Part shown: positions 43,776 through 52,929 of the stretch, in pieces | How the letters are laid out: each line of letters opens with the position of its first letter | Position numbering within the stretch: position 1 is the stretch's first letter | Source of the DNA: Polyangia bacterium | Lineage (GTDB): Bacteria > Myxococcota_A > Polyangia > Nannocystales > Nannocystaceae | DNA: 64,000 nucleotides | Direction: 5' to 3' | Assembly: GCA_030430565.1 (NCBI GenBank) | Contig: JAUIKS010000005.1 | Span: 400,544-464,543 of the forward strand | The notes under the pieces: generated by a model | Seen by the model: only the letters and a program-made list of their open reading frames with translations | What the model was told of the DNA's origin: nothing | The model's database searches: none | Position numbers and translations under genes: made by a program

Positions 43776-46190
43776 ATGCGAATCCTTCATCTCTCGGACC
43801 TCCACCGCGGCAGCGCCGCCGAGACGCTTAAAGCGATCTGGGGCGGACCGCAGGCGGCGATCCGCAAGCTGCCGGACTCCGAGCAGCGCTTCGACTTCAT
43901 CGTGATCAGCGGCGACCTCGCCGCGCGCGCGCACTGGTCCGAGTACGAGGAGCTGCTCGCGTTTATCCGCGAGCACATCCAGCCTTACCTCCGCGAGCCC
44001 GACGATCGCCGCCGCGTCATCCTCGTCCCCGGCAATCACGATGTCGACTGGACCGCAGACCTCGGCGAGCCGCTCGTCGTCTCTGAGATGCTCGCGAGCG
44101 AGGGCGGCCCGGCGCGGCTCGAGCGGATGATCCAGCGCTATCGCCGTGACCCCGCGCGCGCCGGCGTTCGCCAGATCATGAGCCGCTTCGGCCACATCGA
44201 GTGGCTGCGCCTGCACGACGAGAAGCACGGCAACCGCTTCGCCAACGTCCAGCGCTTCCTCAACGAATTCTACGGCGACGCGCTCGACGCCGAGCCGTGC
44301 CGACGCTTCGACCTGCAGGACGCTCGCGAGGGCAACGACTGGTCCGCGCACGTCTTCCCCGAGGACCAGGTCGCTTTCTACGGCTTCAACTCCTGCTTCC
44401 TCAACGACCGCTACTGGACCGGCGCCGCGATCGCGCGCGAGTCCATCGCTAACGCCGCCGTCCACGCCAACGAGCACTCCGCCGGCCTGCTGCGCGTCGC
44501 GGTCTGGCACCACGGGACCCACAGCGACAGCTACCGGCCTGACTACCTCAGCCAGGCTGACGTCGGCGAGCTCATCGTCTCCGGCTACCAGGTCGGCTTT
44601 CACGGCCACACGCACAAGGCCGCCGCCGCACAGCTCGGCTGGCTCACCGATCGCTTCGTGCTGGTCTCGACCGGCTCGCTCGGCGCCAACCAAGACCATC
44701 GCCCCGACGCGGTCGGGAAGCAGTTCTCGATCGTCCAGCTCTACCCGCACCAGGCCCACGTCCAGGTCTACGAGCGCACCGGTGACGTCAGCGCCTACAC
44801 CCCACGGCCCGCGCGCTCGTTCTCGCTGACGCGGCCGCAGGAGCGAGATCACCGGGTCGTCTCGGCCCGTCGCCACAGCCGGCACTACCACCTCGACGTC
44901 CACGGCATCTCCAGCGTCCGCGTCAACATCAAGGGCCTGATGTGTCCGCGGCCGATCCAGATCGCCGAGATCGGCCCCCCGGTCTGCGACGCCCGCGGCG
45001 ACCCGCCGCGCAGCACCGCTCCTGGCTTTGAGGTCAGACGGAGCACCACCCAGGAGGGCGCGATCCGCTACACGCTCTACCCGCCCGACTACCGGCGCAC
45101 CGACCTCAGCTGGGGCTACCAGGCCTCCAGCTTCCTGCCGCTGACCCGGGCCGAGCTCGCGCTCGCGAGCGACTCCACCGCCGGCGACTCGACCCGCGCG
45201 ACCACGGTCCTGCGCTCGCACGTCGTGCGCTTCCCGTGCAAGGCGCTCGAGCTGCGCTTCACCTCCGACGAGCCGATCGTCGACCCCGAGACCGTAGAGC
45301 TGCGCGTCGAGAAGCAGGTCGAGCACCATCAAGCGCTCCTCTGGGAGCGCGTGCCCTCCGAGGAGCGGCGCTGCGCGCTCGCGGTCAGCAGCGAGACCGA
45401 CCTCGAGCTGCGCATCGAGGCGCCGATCGTCGGGCATCGCTACGCGATCTCCTACCGGCCCAAGATCGAGGGCAGCCGGCTCGACTACACCGCCGGGCGC
45501 ATCGCCAGCAAGCTGCTCGATCGCTGCCGCGGCGACCGCGAGCGCGGCCCCGTGCTCGCGCTGCAGCTCGCCGAGTCGATCGCGGTCGCGATCGACGCGG
45601 TGTTCTCGGTCAAGACCGAAGACCTGCTGTGGAGCGGGCTGCTCTGGGACGAGCGCCGTCGCCTGCTGCTCACCGCGTTCGGCAATTTCCCGAACCGGCA
45701 GTGGTCTCATCACTTCGCCTGCGGCGCCGGCATCGCCGGGCACGCGTTTCGCTTCAACCGCCCGGCCGCGTGGACGCGCAACGCCCCGCCCACCAAAGAC
45801 GCGCTCGTCTATCTGCGCGAGCGGGCCGGTCACATCGAGTCGCCCGAGCACGACTGGGTCGTCTGCGTGCCGCTCGTCGGCGATCGCGGGACCAGCCCGA
45901 TCGGCGTCATCCAGTTCGAGGGCAGCGACAAAGACTCGGGCTTCAGCGACCGCCTGCACGAGTTCGCCAACGCGGCGCTCAACCGCGAGGCGACCAAGGG
46001 CAGCCCGTGGGAGCGGTTTCAGCAGGCGCTCAGCTCCGCGGTCAACACCGGCTTCTGGCAGGCCTGCGCCGTCAACGGCTGGCTCGTCGACTACCGCGAC
46101 TACGTCGGCGAGCTGATCCGCGCGCTCGGCCTCGGCACCGTCCCCGACGACGCGGTCGAGACCTGCGAGGGCCTGACCTCGATCGAGTGA
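43776..46190 (+). CDS. Calcineurin-like phosphoesterase with GAF-like C-terminal domain
   Basis: The 804-residue protein has a complete metallophosphoesterase domain: D8-x-H10 in LHLSDLH, FIVISGDLA, ILVPGNHDVDW, VAVWHHGTH and GFHGHTHKA. A long middle region follows (about residues 350-590, beta-rich, unrecognised). The C-terminal part (about 600-745) fits a GAF-type sensor: ACGAGIAGHAFRFNRPAAW, DWVVCVPLVGDRGTSPIGVIQFEGSDKDSGFS. Start ATG 43776 lacks a strong Shine-Dalgarno. Calcineurin-like effectors joined to sensors occur in bacterial conflict systems; here the activator and substrate are unknown. Confidence 0.82.
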   Translation: MRILHLSDLHRGSAAETLKAIWGGPQAAIRKLPDSEQRFDFIVISGDLAARAHWSEYEELLAFIREHIQPYLREPDDRRRVILVPGNHDVDWTADLGEPLVVSEMLASEGGPARLERMIQRYRRDPARAGVRQIMSRFGHIEWLRLHDEKHGNRFANVQRFLNEFYGDALDAEPCRRFDLQDAREGNDWSAHVFPEDQVAFYGFNSCFLNDRYWTGAAIARESIANAAVHANEHSAGLLRVAVWHHGTHSDSYRPDYLSQADVGELIVSGYQVGFHGHTHKAAAAQLGWLTDRFVLVSTGSLGANQDHRPDAVGKQFSIVQLYPHQAHVQVYERTGDVSAYTPRPARSFSLTRPQERDHRVVSARRHSRHYHLDVHGISSVRVNIKGLMCPRPIQIAEIGPPVCDARGDPPRSTAPGFEVRRSTTQEGAIRYTLYPPDYRRTDLSWGYQASSFLPLTRAELALASDSTAGDSTRATTVLRSHVVRFPCKALELRFTSDEPIVDPETVELRVEKQVEHHQALLWERVPSEERRCALAVSSETDLELRIEAPIVGHRYAISYRPKIEGSRLDYTAGRIASKLLDRCRGDRERGPVLALQLAESIAVAIDAVFSVKTEDLLWSGLLWDERRRLLLTAFGNFPNRQWSHHFACGAGIAGHAFRFNRPAAWTRNAPPTKDALVYLRERAGHIESPEHDWVVCVPLVGDRGTSPIGVIQFEGSDKDSGFSDRLHEFANAALNREATKGSPWERFQQALSSAVNTGFWQACAVNGWLVDYRDYVGELIRALGLGTVPDDAVETCEGLTSIE

Positions 46191-46237
46191 GCGCGCGCGC
46201 GCGGAAACCAGGCGGGAGACGAGGCCGGAGAATCGAT

Positions 46238-46267
46238 ATGCTCACGGAGACAGGTCTCTGTGAGCAT
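46238..46267. promoter_or_regulatory. Near-perfect inverted repeat covering the start codon of the 70-residue protein
   Basis: Two 14-nt arms (46238-46251 and 46254-46267) pair with a single mismatch around a 2-nt centre. The ATG of the next gene begins at 46266, inside the right arm. As RNA the hairpin would hide the start codon; as DNA it could be an operator. Confidence 0.6.
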
Positions 46268-46478
46268 GTCGAATTCGCGCGCCCCCTCGTCTCGAAGACC
46301 CAGGCGGTCCGCGCCCTGGGGAGACGACGACCCGCGGCGCTGGCCCGAATTCTGGCGCGAGGCGTGGGAGGAGCGCGCCGCGATCATGGAGTACGACGGC
46401 GGCATGACCCGCGCGCGCGCCGAGCACGAGGCCTGGCGGCTGCTCCGCGAGCGCGTCGTCGGGGACACGCTGCTCTGA
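46266..46478 (+). CDS. Small helical protein with an EYDGGMTRAxAE-type motif
   Basis: The 70-residue protein has an Arg/Ser-rich start and a helical C-terminus (REAWEERAAIMEYDGGMTRARAEHEAWRLL). The ERAAIxEYDGGxxRAxAE pattern recalls a short domain common in small proteins of integrative elements and phages, from memory of such families. It ends 4 bp before the stop of the convergent nadA gene. ATG 46266 lies in the hairpin; GTG 46260 is the alternative. Confidence 0.55.
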   Translation: MSNSRAPSSRRPRRSAPWGDDDPRRWPEFWREAWEERAAIMEYDGGMTRARAEHEAWRLLRERVVGDTLL

Positions 46479-46482
46479 GCTC

Positions 46483-47946
46483 TCAGGCCCGAGGGACCCG
46501 GCTTCGCAGATCGTCGAGCAGCGCCGGCGGCAGCGCGCCGGTCTTCTGAAAGCCGCGCATGTGGAGGATCGGCTCGCTGCCCAGCGCCGCGACGGACCGC
46601 CCCGCGAGCGTCTCGCTGTACTTGCGGGGCTCGAGCGCGCCCAGGCCCGCGTCCCCGCCCGCGCCGAGCTTGTCGAGCACGTCGAGCATCGCGTCCAGCG
46701 AGTTCATCTTCATGTACGGACAGGTCGCGCAGCCGCCCGCCGTCGAGCAGCCCTCGCCGCCCGCGACCCCCGGTACGATCGGCAGCTCCGGATCCTGGGT
46801 CGTAGCGATCGCCTCGCTCGCGACCGGGAACACGATCTCGGCCTCGATGTCCGCGCGCCCGCCCTTCGCCTTGCTGTCTCTTAGAACCTGTCGGATCTCG
46901 CGCACGATCGCGGTCACCATCCCCGACTCGGTGCCAAGGATGAACTTCAGGCGGCGCGGCGCGCCGGGGTCCTGGGCGGCCGCGGCGATCTGGCCGGTGA
47001 TGTAGCGCAGGATGTTCGAGGTCGAGCCGACCACGCCGCGGCCCGCTCGCTGGGCCGCGAGCGCGAGCCGGAACATCTCGCCGGGGACCTCGAGGTGCGC
47101 GGTCACCATGGCGTCCTGGTACTCGTCGCGCACCCGCGCCACCACGTCGTCGCCGAACATGTGGTGGACCACGCAGTTGCCCTGCTTGAAGTAGTTGAAG
47201 CGCCCGCGCAGCGCCGCGATCGAGCGGCGGTCGTGGGCCGGGTGCAGCGCGCGGATCTCCTCGTCGCTGAGCTCGACGAGGCCGCTGAACATCGCCTCGA
47301 GGTTCGCGCCCATGTACGTGTCGGGCCCGAACCAAAGGTGCAGCTCGGGCTCCTGCGCGAAGGCCTGCAGCACGGTCTGGACGACGTTGGAGGAGGTGCA
47401 GGTGATGGTCGGGACCAGGTTGTGGGCCTGCGCCTTGGTCCGCAGGCTCGTGTTGATGTAGATGACGTGCAGCGACTTCGGCGTCTTCGCGGCCTTGCTC
47501 AGGTACGCGCCGTAGGCCAGCGACTCAGCCGACTCGGCGAGCGAGCAGCCGATGGGGTCGCGCGAGACCCGGTACACGCCGACCCCCGCGTGCCCGGCCG
47601 CGTCGACCATCGCGCGGACGTTCTCCGACATGAAGTCGACGCCGAGCACCACCAGGTTTTGCATCCCCGCCTCGGCCATCGCGATCGCGCGGTCCGCCAT
47701 CGCCAGCGAGTCCGAGACGTGGATGTGCGGCCAGTCGCAGGCGTAGAGCGTCCCCTGCAGCTCCGCGCCCATGTAGAAGTGCGCGACGACCCCGACTCGC
47801 TCCCGCTCGAGGCGCGCGCGCAGCTCGGCGACCGTCTGGGGGTCCGGGTTGAGGTAGGCGGCCTGGGCCTCCGCGAACGCCCCTTGGGCGCTGAGTTCGT
47901 CCGCGGTCACCACCAGGGAGGGGAAGGGCGCGCGCTGCAGCTGCAT
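46483..47946 (-). CDS. nadA: Quinolinate synthase
   Basis: NadA condenses iminoaspartate and dihydroxyacetone phosphate to quinolinate in NAD synthesis, using a 4Fe-4S cluster. The 487-residue sequence shows VVAHFYMGAELQG, the DSLAMADRAI segment, TCTSSNVV, WFGPDTYMGANLE, the FNYFKQGNCVVH region and the cluster cysteines including EGCSTAGGCATCPYMKMNSL. It is longer than the usual 300-350 residues. I prefer ATG 47946, because the in-frame GTG at 47961 overlaps a TAGTGT -10-like element; this start also begins close to the similarity. Confidence 0.93.
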   Translation of the reverse strand: MQLQRAPFPSLVVTADELSAQGAFAEAQAAYLNPDPQTVAELRARLERERVGVVAHFYMGAELQGTLYACDWPHIHVSDSLAMADRAIAMAEAGMQNLVVLGVDFMSENVRAMVDAAGHAGVGVYRVSRDPIGCSLAESAESLAYGAYLSKAAKTPKSLHVIYINTSLRTKAQAHNLVPTITCTSSNVVQTVLQAFAQEPELHLWFGPDTYMGANLEAMFSGLVELSDEEIRALHPAHDRRSIAALRGRFNYFKQGNCVVHHMFGDDVVARVRDEYQDAMVTAHLEVPGEMFRLALAAQRAGRGVVGSTSNILRYITGQIAAAAQDPGAPRRLKFILGTESGMVTAIVREIRQVLRDSKAKGGRADIEAEIVFPVASEAIATTQDPELPIVPGVAGGEGCSTAGGCATCPYMKMNSLDAMLDVLDKLGAGGDAGLGALEPRKYSETLAGRSVAALGSEPILHMRGFQKTGALPPALLDDLRSRVPRA

Positions 47947-48017
47947 GGGTGCCGTCGACACTAGCTCGGAGCGCCCGGTCCCTGACAGCTTGTTCGGCTC
48001 AGCTTGTTCGGCTCAGC

Positions 48018-49865
48018 TCAGTGCTTCATGCACGAGCCGCCCGCCTTGGCGAAGCCGGCCTGGCGGAGTTCACGCCCCGTCGGGCCGTCGCCGAGCTTCT
48101 TGCGCGTGTCCACGCCGTGACCCTCGCCGACGATGTCGCGCAGGTACGCCGCGTACTCGAAGGTGTCCGAGTGCTCAGGCGTGTGGCAGCCGTCGCAGAC
48201 TTTCTTCGGGACATCCAGCGTGATCGCGTAGGGCTGGCCGTTCCTCTCGGGCTCCTCGGCGTGCAGGCTCCCGGGGCCGTGGCACTGCTCGCACTGCACC
48301 GCCTGCAGCTCCTCGTTCTCGACCACCTCCGAGCCGCCGGGCTCGCGAAAGCCGGTGACGTGGCAGCCGACGCAGGTCAGGTCGAACTCTTTGTTCCCGT
48401 CGGTCAGCGTCTTGTAGGCCCCCGCGTGACGCGTCGTCAGCCACTGCTCGTGCGCCTCGGTGTGGCAGTTTGCGCACTCCTCGACGCCCACGTAGCTCGG
48501 CTCCCCGGGCGCGGGATCCGGTGGGCGTACGCCGGTGAAGCGCGCCTTGTTCTGCTGCGCGGTCTGGTCGTCGTAGGCCGCCAGCGCCTGCTTCGCCGGC
48601 GCGTCAGCCTCGAGGTGACAGGTGATCTTGACCTGTTCGAAGGTCGCGGCGACCGGCGCTTTCGCTGGCGGCGGGCTCTTGATCGCCGCGAGCAGCTTCG
48701 CGCGCTCCTGCTCGAGTCGCTTGATGAAGTTCGGGTCGGCGGAGGCGTCCGCGCGAAACTTCTCGAGCTTCTCGTCGAGGCGCGCGAGCTCCCGCGCGCG
48801 CGCGGACGCGGGCGTGCGGCGCTCCCACTGGTCCGCGCTCGGCAGCCCCTTCGGCGCGGCCCCTCGATTGATCTCGAGGCGCAGGTGCGTCACGCTCTGC
48901 AGCTTCTCGCCTGGCTCCAGGATCCACGCCGAGCCGCGCCGGCCGACCGGCTTGCCGACCCGCGCGCGCTCGAGGCCCACCGGGATCGCCACCACGATGA
49001 TGTCGACGCCGGTGTCCGCGTCCGCCAGGGTCTCGGCCAGCGAGGACGGCCCGTGGGCGATCACCACGGTGAGATCCGCTCCCGCAGACTTCATGGAAGA
49101 AACCTCACGCTTGAGCGCCTCGGCCGGCGGATCCACGGTTCCGAGCGTCTCGCTCGTGGCGAACTCGGGGCTGAGGACCGCCGTCACGCCGATCTTGACC
49201 GGGTGATCCCCGCCCGCCGTGACCACTCGATGCGACTCGACCCCGGCCGAGGCGAGCGACGGGACGTTGGCCACGACCCGCGGTAGCGACCACTGCTCGA
49301 GCGCCTTGAGCCCGCTCTCGGATGACACATCAAACGGTCCCACGCCCGAGACGAGGTCGTCCTTGAGCCGCGCCAGGCGATCGGTGAGCAGAGTCGCGCG
49401 CTGCTCGGCCTGCTTCCACGAGGCCTCATCGGTCGGCGCCTCACCCTGGGCAGGATCCGGAAACAGCAGCGATCCTGGCTCGATGACCAGTCGCGAGCCG
49501 GCCGAGGAGTGGGACTCGATGTAGCCGAACGCGTACTGAACCCCCCCGAGCGGCTCGGTTGTGCAGCCGCACGGAGCGACGGTCCCGAGTACGCGTCCGA
49601 AGGCGAACAGGTCGATCACCTGTCGTTGCTCGGCGGCAGGGGTCTCCTGTCCGCTCTCGCCGGTCTTCGTGTCATCCCGCGGGGTCGTCGATGGCGAGCG
49701 CGTGCCGCACGCAGCGCAGGCCACCGTGAGCGCGCCCGCGAGCAGCATCGGGATGAGCGCCGCGTGCGACGAGCGAATTATCGGGCGGAGACGGGCGCGG
49801 TCTCGTCGTTGGCGACGGAGATCGCTCCAGGAGCGTAGGAATGCGCGGTTCTTCACAGTTCGCAC
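48018..49865 (-). CDS. UshA-like lipoprotein with four haem c motifs
   Basis: The N-terminal half resembles the UshA-like 5'-nucleotidase fold of the (seleno)protein family, with its VAPCGCTTEPLGGVQYAFGYI motif and PGSLLFPDP. The C-terminal half has four CxxCH haem motifs (CANCH, CVGCH, CEQCH, CDGCH). A lipobox-like LTVACAAC indicates export, as cytochrome c assembly needs the periplasm. The start is uncertain: GTG 49865 (TATCCT lies 15 nt before) or GTG 49856; the frame is open further upstream. The combination suggests a redox enzyme on oxidised sulfur, nitrogen or metal compounds, not a simple nucleotidase. Confidence 0.8.
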   Translation of the reverse strand: MRTVKNRAFLRSWSDLRRQRRDRARLRPIIRSSHAALIPMLLAGALTVACAACGTRSPSTTPRDDTKTGESGQETPAAEQRQVIDLFAFGRVLGTVAPCGCTTEPLGGVQYAFGYIESHSSAGSRLVIEPGSLLFPDPAQGEAPTDEASWKQAEQRATLLTDRLARLKDDLVSGVGPFDVSSESGLKALEQWSLPRVVANVPSLASAGVESHRVVTAGGDHPVKIGVTAVLSPEFATSETLGTVDPPAEALKREVSSMKSAGADLTVVIAHGPSSLAETLADADTGVDIIVVAIPVGLERARVGKPVGRRGSAWILEPGEKLQSVTHLRLEINRGAAPKGLPSADQWERRTPASARARELARLDEKLEKFRADASADPNFIKRLEQERAKLLAAIKSPPPAKAPVAATFEQVKITCHLEADAPAKQALAAYDDQTAQQNKARFTGVRPPDPAPGEPSYVGVEECANCHTEAHEQWLTTRHAGAYKTLTDGNKEFDLTCVGCHVTGFREPGGSEVVENEELQAVQCEQCHGPGSLHAEEPERNGQPYAITLDVPKKVCDGCHTPEHSDTFEYAAYLRDIVGEGHGVDTRKKLGDGPTGRELRQAGFAKAGGSCMKH

Positions 49866-49985
49866 TGGGTCGAGGGCTTCAGGATAGGCTACCGTCTCAA
49901 CGATCGCGGTAGTCCATGGCTCTGTACTCCGTGTTCGATGGGAGAGCAAAGCCTGTAGCGCGACCCGTGGCGAGCCGGCGCTCGC

Positions 49986-50014
49986 TTGACCACAGCGGGT
50001 CGTGCGGGTAGCCT
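49986..50014 (+). promoter_or_regulatory. Sigma-70 promoter of the rpsP operon
   Basis: TTGACC (49986-49991), a 17-bp spacer and TAGCCT (50009-50014). Transcription would start near 50021, leaving a leader of about 150 nt before rpsP. Confidence 0.6.
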
Positions 50015-50173
50015 CGCGCCTCTTTTACGCCCCTTGCTTGTACGAGCGCACGGCAACTCGGCCTGGCCTTCGCCGCGCTCATGCAATCGACGGTTCCCCA
50101 GCCTCCGGGCGCTCTCGCCCGGTCCAGCTCCGAACCAGCTCACCACGATACTCTCAGGTTCAGGATTCTAAAG

Positions 50174-50422
50174 ATGTCCGTCCGAATCAGGCTCGCCCGC
50201 ATGGGCTCCAAAAAACGCCCCTTCTACCGGATCGTCGCCGCGGACGCCCGCAGCAAGCGCGATGGCCGGTTTCTCGAGAAACTCGGGACCTACGATCCGG
50301 CCAAGAAGACGCTCGAGCTCAACGGCGCCCGCCTCGACTACTGGCAGGGCGTCGGCGCTCAGCCCACAAACACCGTTAATCGGCTGATCGTTCGTCACCG
50401 CAAGGAAACGGCGACGGCCTGA
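50174..50422 (+). CDS. rpsP: Ribosomal protein bS16
   Basis: The 82-residue small-subunit protein starts [42 protein letters not shown], an unmistakable S16 sequence. It is first in the conserved operon rpsP-khpA-rimM-trmD-rplS. ATG 50174 is the only start that fits; the open frame before it is not S16. A long leader separates it from the promoter. Confidence 0.98.
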   Translation: MSVRIRLARMGSKKRPFYRIVAADARSKRDGRFLEKLGTYDPAKKTLELNGARLDYWQGVGAQPTNTVNRLIVRHRKETATA

Positions 50423-50710
50423 GCGAACCCGTCGTCTGCGCTTTCGAGCATGCTCTGGAGTTCGCGTTCGAACTCGAACCGCGCGATCTTTACGAGCGCT
50501 CGAAGGCAACAGACGCGCCGATATCTCTGGTATTTGTTAACGCTCTAGGCGCGTGAACAAGCGCCAAGACTCACCACACCCCGCGCCTCGTCGCCGGCTG
50601 TTGGTGTGAAATGCTCCAGGCAACGACATCGTTGCGTTTGGCGCGATACGTCTCCAATCCTCGCTCGCCCGTTCTCCCTCTCGCACCGCTCGCACTTCTC
50701 GGAGGCAACC

Positions 50711-50965
50711 ATGTCGAATTCCGCCAGCATCTCCCTTAAGGAACTTGTTGCGTTCCTGGCGCGCGCCCTGGTTGATAACCCTGACGAAGTTCGCGTCGCC
50801 GAGATCGCCGGTGAGCAGACCGTCGTCCTCGAGCTTCGCGTCGCCAAGAAGGACCTCGGAAAGGTCATCGGCAAGCAGGGGCGCACGGTGAAGGCGATGC
50901 GAGCCATCCTCAACGCGGCCTCCGCGAAGCTCCGCAAGCGGGCCGAGCTCGAGATCCTCGAGTAG
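50711..50965 (+). CDS. khpA: KH-domain RNA-binding protein KhpA
   Basis: KhpA is a small KH-domain protein that binds RNA with KhpB/Jag in many bacteria. The 84-residue sequence has the KH signature in [26 protein letters not shown] (GxxG loop GKQG). A GGAGG Shine-Dalgarno lies 5 nt before ATG 50711. It sits in its usual place between rpsP and rimM. The 288 bp between rpsP and khpA hold no gene. Confidence 0.93.
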   Translation: MSNSASISLKELVAFLARALVDNPDEVRVAEIAGEQTVVLELRVAKKDLGKVIGKQGRTVKAMRAILNAASAKLRKRAELEILE

Positions 50966-50980
50966 CCCGCGCGAGCTGTC

Positions 50981-51577
50981 GTGATGAAGCGCGAGGACGC
51001 CGACTCGTCGGCCCTGGCAGTTGGAGAGCTCGTCGGACCCCATGGCCTCCATGGGGTCGTCAAGGTCAAGCTCTACAACCGCGGCTCGACAACCCTGCAA
51101 GAGGGTCTCGCGGTCGAATTGAGGCGCGAGGCCCGTCGCAGCGCCCACGAGGTCCGCGCTGTTCAGCCGGTGGTGAGCAAGGGGCAGCTGCGCGTCAAGC
51201 TCAGCGGCGTCGACGGTCGTGACGCCGCCGAGGCGCTTCGCGGCGCGGTGCTCTGGGTCGCGCGCGATCGGCTGCCTCCGCTCGCCGACGACGAATTCTA
51301 CCTCGCGGACGCGATCGGGCTGCCGGTCACCCGCACCCTCGACGACGGCACAACACAGGCCTTGGGCGTCGTCTCAGCCTTTATCGCCAACGGCCCGCAG
51401 GATCTCTTCGAAATCATCTGGAGATCCCCCGAGGGAGCGCGGCACACGTGGCTGCTCCCGGTGCTGCCGCGCTTTATCGACAACATGGACGAGCGCGAGC
51501 TCCGTGTGCAGGTGCCGATCGGGATGCTCCCGGGGCCGCTCGAGCCCGACGAACAAGAGCTCGAGGACGCCCCATGA
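50981..51577 (+). CDS. rimM: Ribosome maturation factor RimM
   Basis: RimM assists 30S head assembly and 16S processing. The 198-residue protein has the N-terminal RimM domain (AVGELVGPHGLHGVVKVKLYNRG) and the C-terminal PRC barrel (DDEFYLADAIGLPV, EIIWRSPEGARHTWLLPVLPRFIDNMD). GTG 50981 or ATG 50984 can start it. The stop overlaps the trmD ATG by 4 bp. Confidence 0.95.
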   Translation: MMKREDADSSALAVGELVGPHGLHGVVKVKLYNRGSTTLQEGLAVELRREARRSAHEVRAVQPVVSKGQLRVKLSGVDGRDAAEALRGAVLWVARDRLPPLADDEFYLADAIGLPVTRTLDDGTTQALGVVSAFIANGPQDLFEIIWRSPEGARHTWLLPVLPRFIDNMDERELRVQVPIGMLPGPLEPDEQELEDAP

Positions 51578-52929
51578 CCGGCGTTCTCGAGTTCGAGATC
51601 TTTACGCTGTTCCCCGAGGCCGTCAGCGGGTTCCTGCGCGCCGGCTTGATCGGCAAGGCGCTCGAGAGCGGGCGCGTGGCGATCCACTGCACCAACTTTC
51701 GCGACTTCACGACAGACCGCCACCGGACGGTCGATGACACGCCGTACGGCGGCGGCCCGGGCATGGTCCTCAAGATCGAGCCGGTGCTCGCGGCGCTCGA
51801 GGCCGTCACTCATCAGCGCGGTCCCATGCACCGCGTGCTCCTCACCCCGTCGGCGCCGGTGTTTGACCAGCAGCGTGCCCAGCAGCTCGCAACCAGGCCG
51901 CGAATCGCGTTGATCTGCGGGCGCTACGAGGGAATTGACGATCGCCTCCGCGAGGCCCACGTCGACGAGTCGCTCTCGATCGGTGACTTCGTGCTCAACG
52001 GCGGAGAGGTCGCCGCGTTAGCGATCGTTGAGGCCGTCGCGCGTCTGCACGAGGGCGTCATCGGCAATCCCGAGTCACTCGCACGAGAGAGCTTCGCCGC
52101 CGATGTCTTCGAAGGCGCCGCCGATACCGGGCGCTGGCTCGAGCCTCCGCAGTACACGCGGCCCGTCGTGTTCGGCGAGCAGCGCGTGCCGGACGTCCTG
52201 CTCCGCGGCAACCACGCCGAGATCGAGCGTTGGCGGCGCGAGCAGTCGTGGTCACGCACATGGAGCGTTCGACCAGAGCTCCGTCGAGGACGGGGAGATC
52301 GGGCGCTTCGCGCAGCGCGACCGCTGTACCTCGCCCTGGCCGGGGACTCGTCCCGGTTTACCCCTGAGCTGCAGCGCGACCTCGAAAAGCTGCTCCAGCG
52401 ACCGCGGCTCAACGGGCTGCTCCTGCTCGGAGACGCCGCCAGCGCCGGCTGGGGCGGGGACAAGCACGCAGGCGTGTTGCGAGTCGCCAACCGGCGCGCG
52501 CTTCGTCGGTTGATGCGCCAGCGGCACGGCCAAGCGCCAAAGATGCTCGGGATCGCGTTGCGGAGCCGCGAAAAATCGGTTCCGGCCACGTCCGACCCGG
52601 AGGCGCTCGAGGATTTTCTCCGCCTCGATGAGCGCGAACGCGCGGTAAGCCCGCTGGTTGTACTCCTCCATGCCCCCGAGCCGAGCGGCTCGGGAGATCA
52701 CTCCTGGCCTTCCGCCGACATCAACTTCCACGTCGATCCGGTCGCGCGGCCCGAGATCCCCGCAGATCTCACAGCGTCGGGAGTTGCACGATCGCCCGTG
52801 ATCGACGAATCTTCCCAGCCTCCGTTTGACCCCGGCGCGCTCGTCGAACTGGTGTTCGCGACGCTTTCGAGTATTCTCGCCGACCCCGAGTCCGCGCCGC
52901 CGACTCCAGAGCACTGCCATGAGCAATAG
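51574..52929 (+). CDS. trmD: tRNA (guanine-N1)-methyltransferase TrmD with a fused C-terminal domain
   Basis: TrmD makes m1G37 in tRNA and prevents frameshifting. Residues 1-245 hold the SPOUT knot enzyme: [13 protein letters not shown], the [20 protein letters not shown] motif, [28 protein letters not shown] and [11 protein letters not shown] at the usual C-terminus. About 205 further residues follow (residues about 249-451, [14 protein letters not shown] to the end), so the protein is nearly twice normal length. The extra part may be a diverged SPOUT-like domain (see finding). ATG 51574 overlaps rimM; the stop overlaps rplS by 11 bp. Confidence 0.93.
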   Translation: MTGVLEFEIFTLFPEAVSGFLRAGLIGKALESGRVAIHCTNFRDFTTDRHRTVDDTPYGGGPGMVLKIEPVLAALEAVTHQRGPMHRVLLTPSAPVFDQQRAQQLATRPRIALICGRYEGIDDRLREAHVDESLSIGDFVLNGGEVAALAIVEAVARLHEGVIGNPESLARESFAADVFEGAADTGRWLEPPQYTRPVVFGEQRVPDVLLRGNHAEIERWRREQSWSRTWSVRPELRRGRGDRALRAARPLYLALAGDSSRFTPELQRDLEKLLQRPRLNGLLLLGDAASAGWGGDKHAGVLRVANRRALRRLMRQRHGQAPKMLGIALRSREKSVPATSDPEALEDFLRLDERERAVSPLVVLLHAPEPSGSGDHSWPSADINFHVDPVARPEIPADLTASGVARSPVIDESSQPPFDPGALVELVFATLSSILADPESAPPTPEHCHEQ

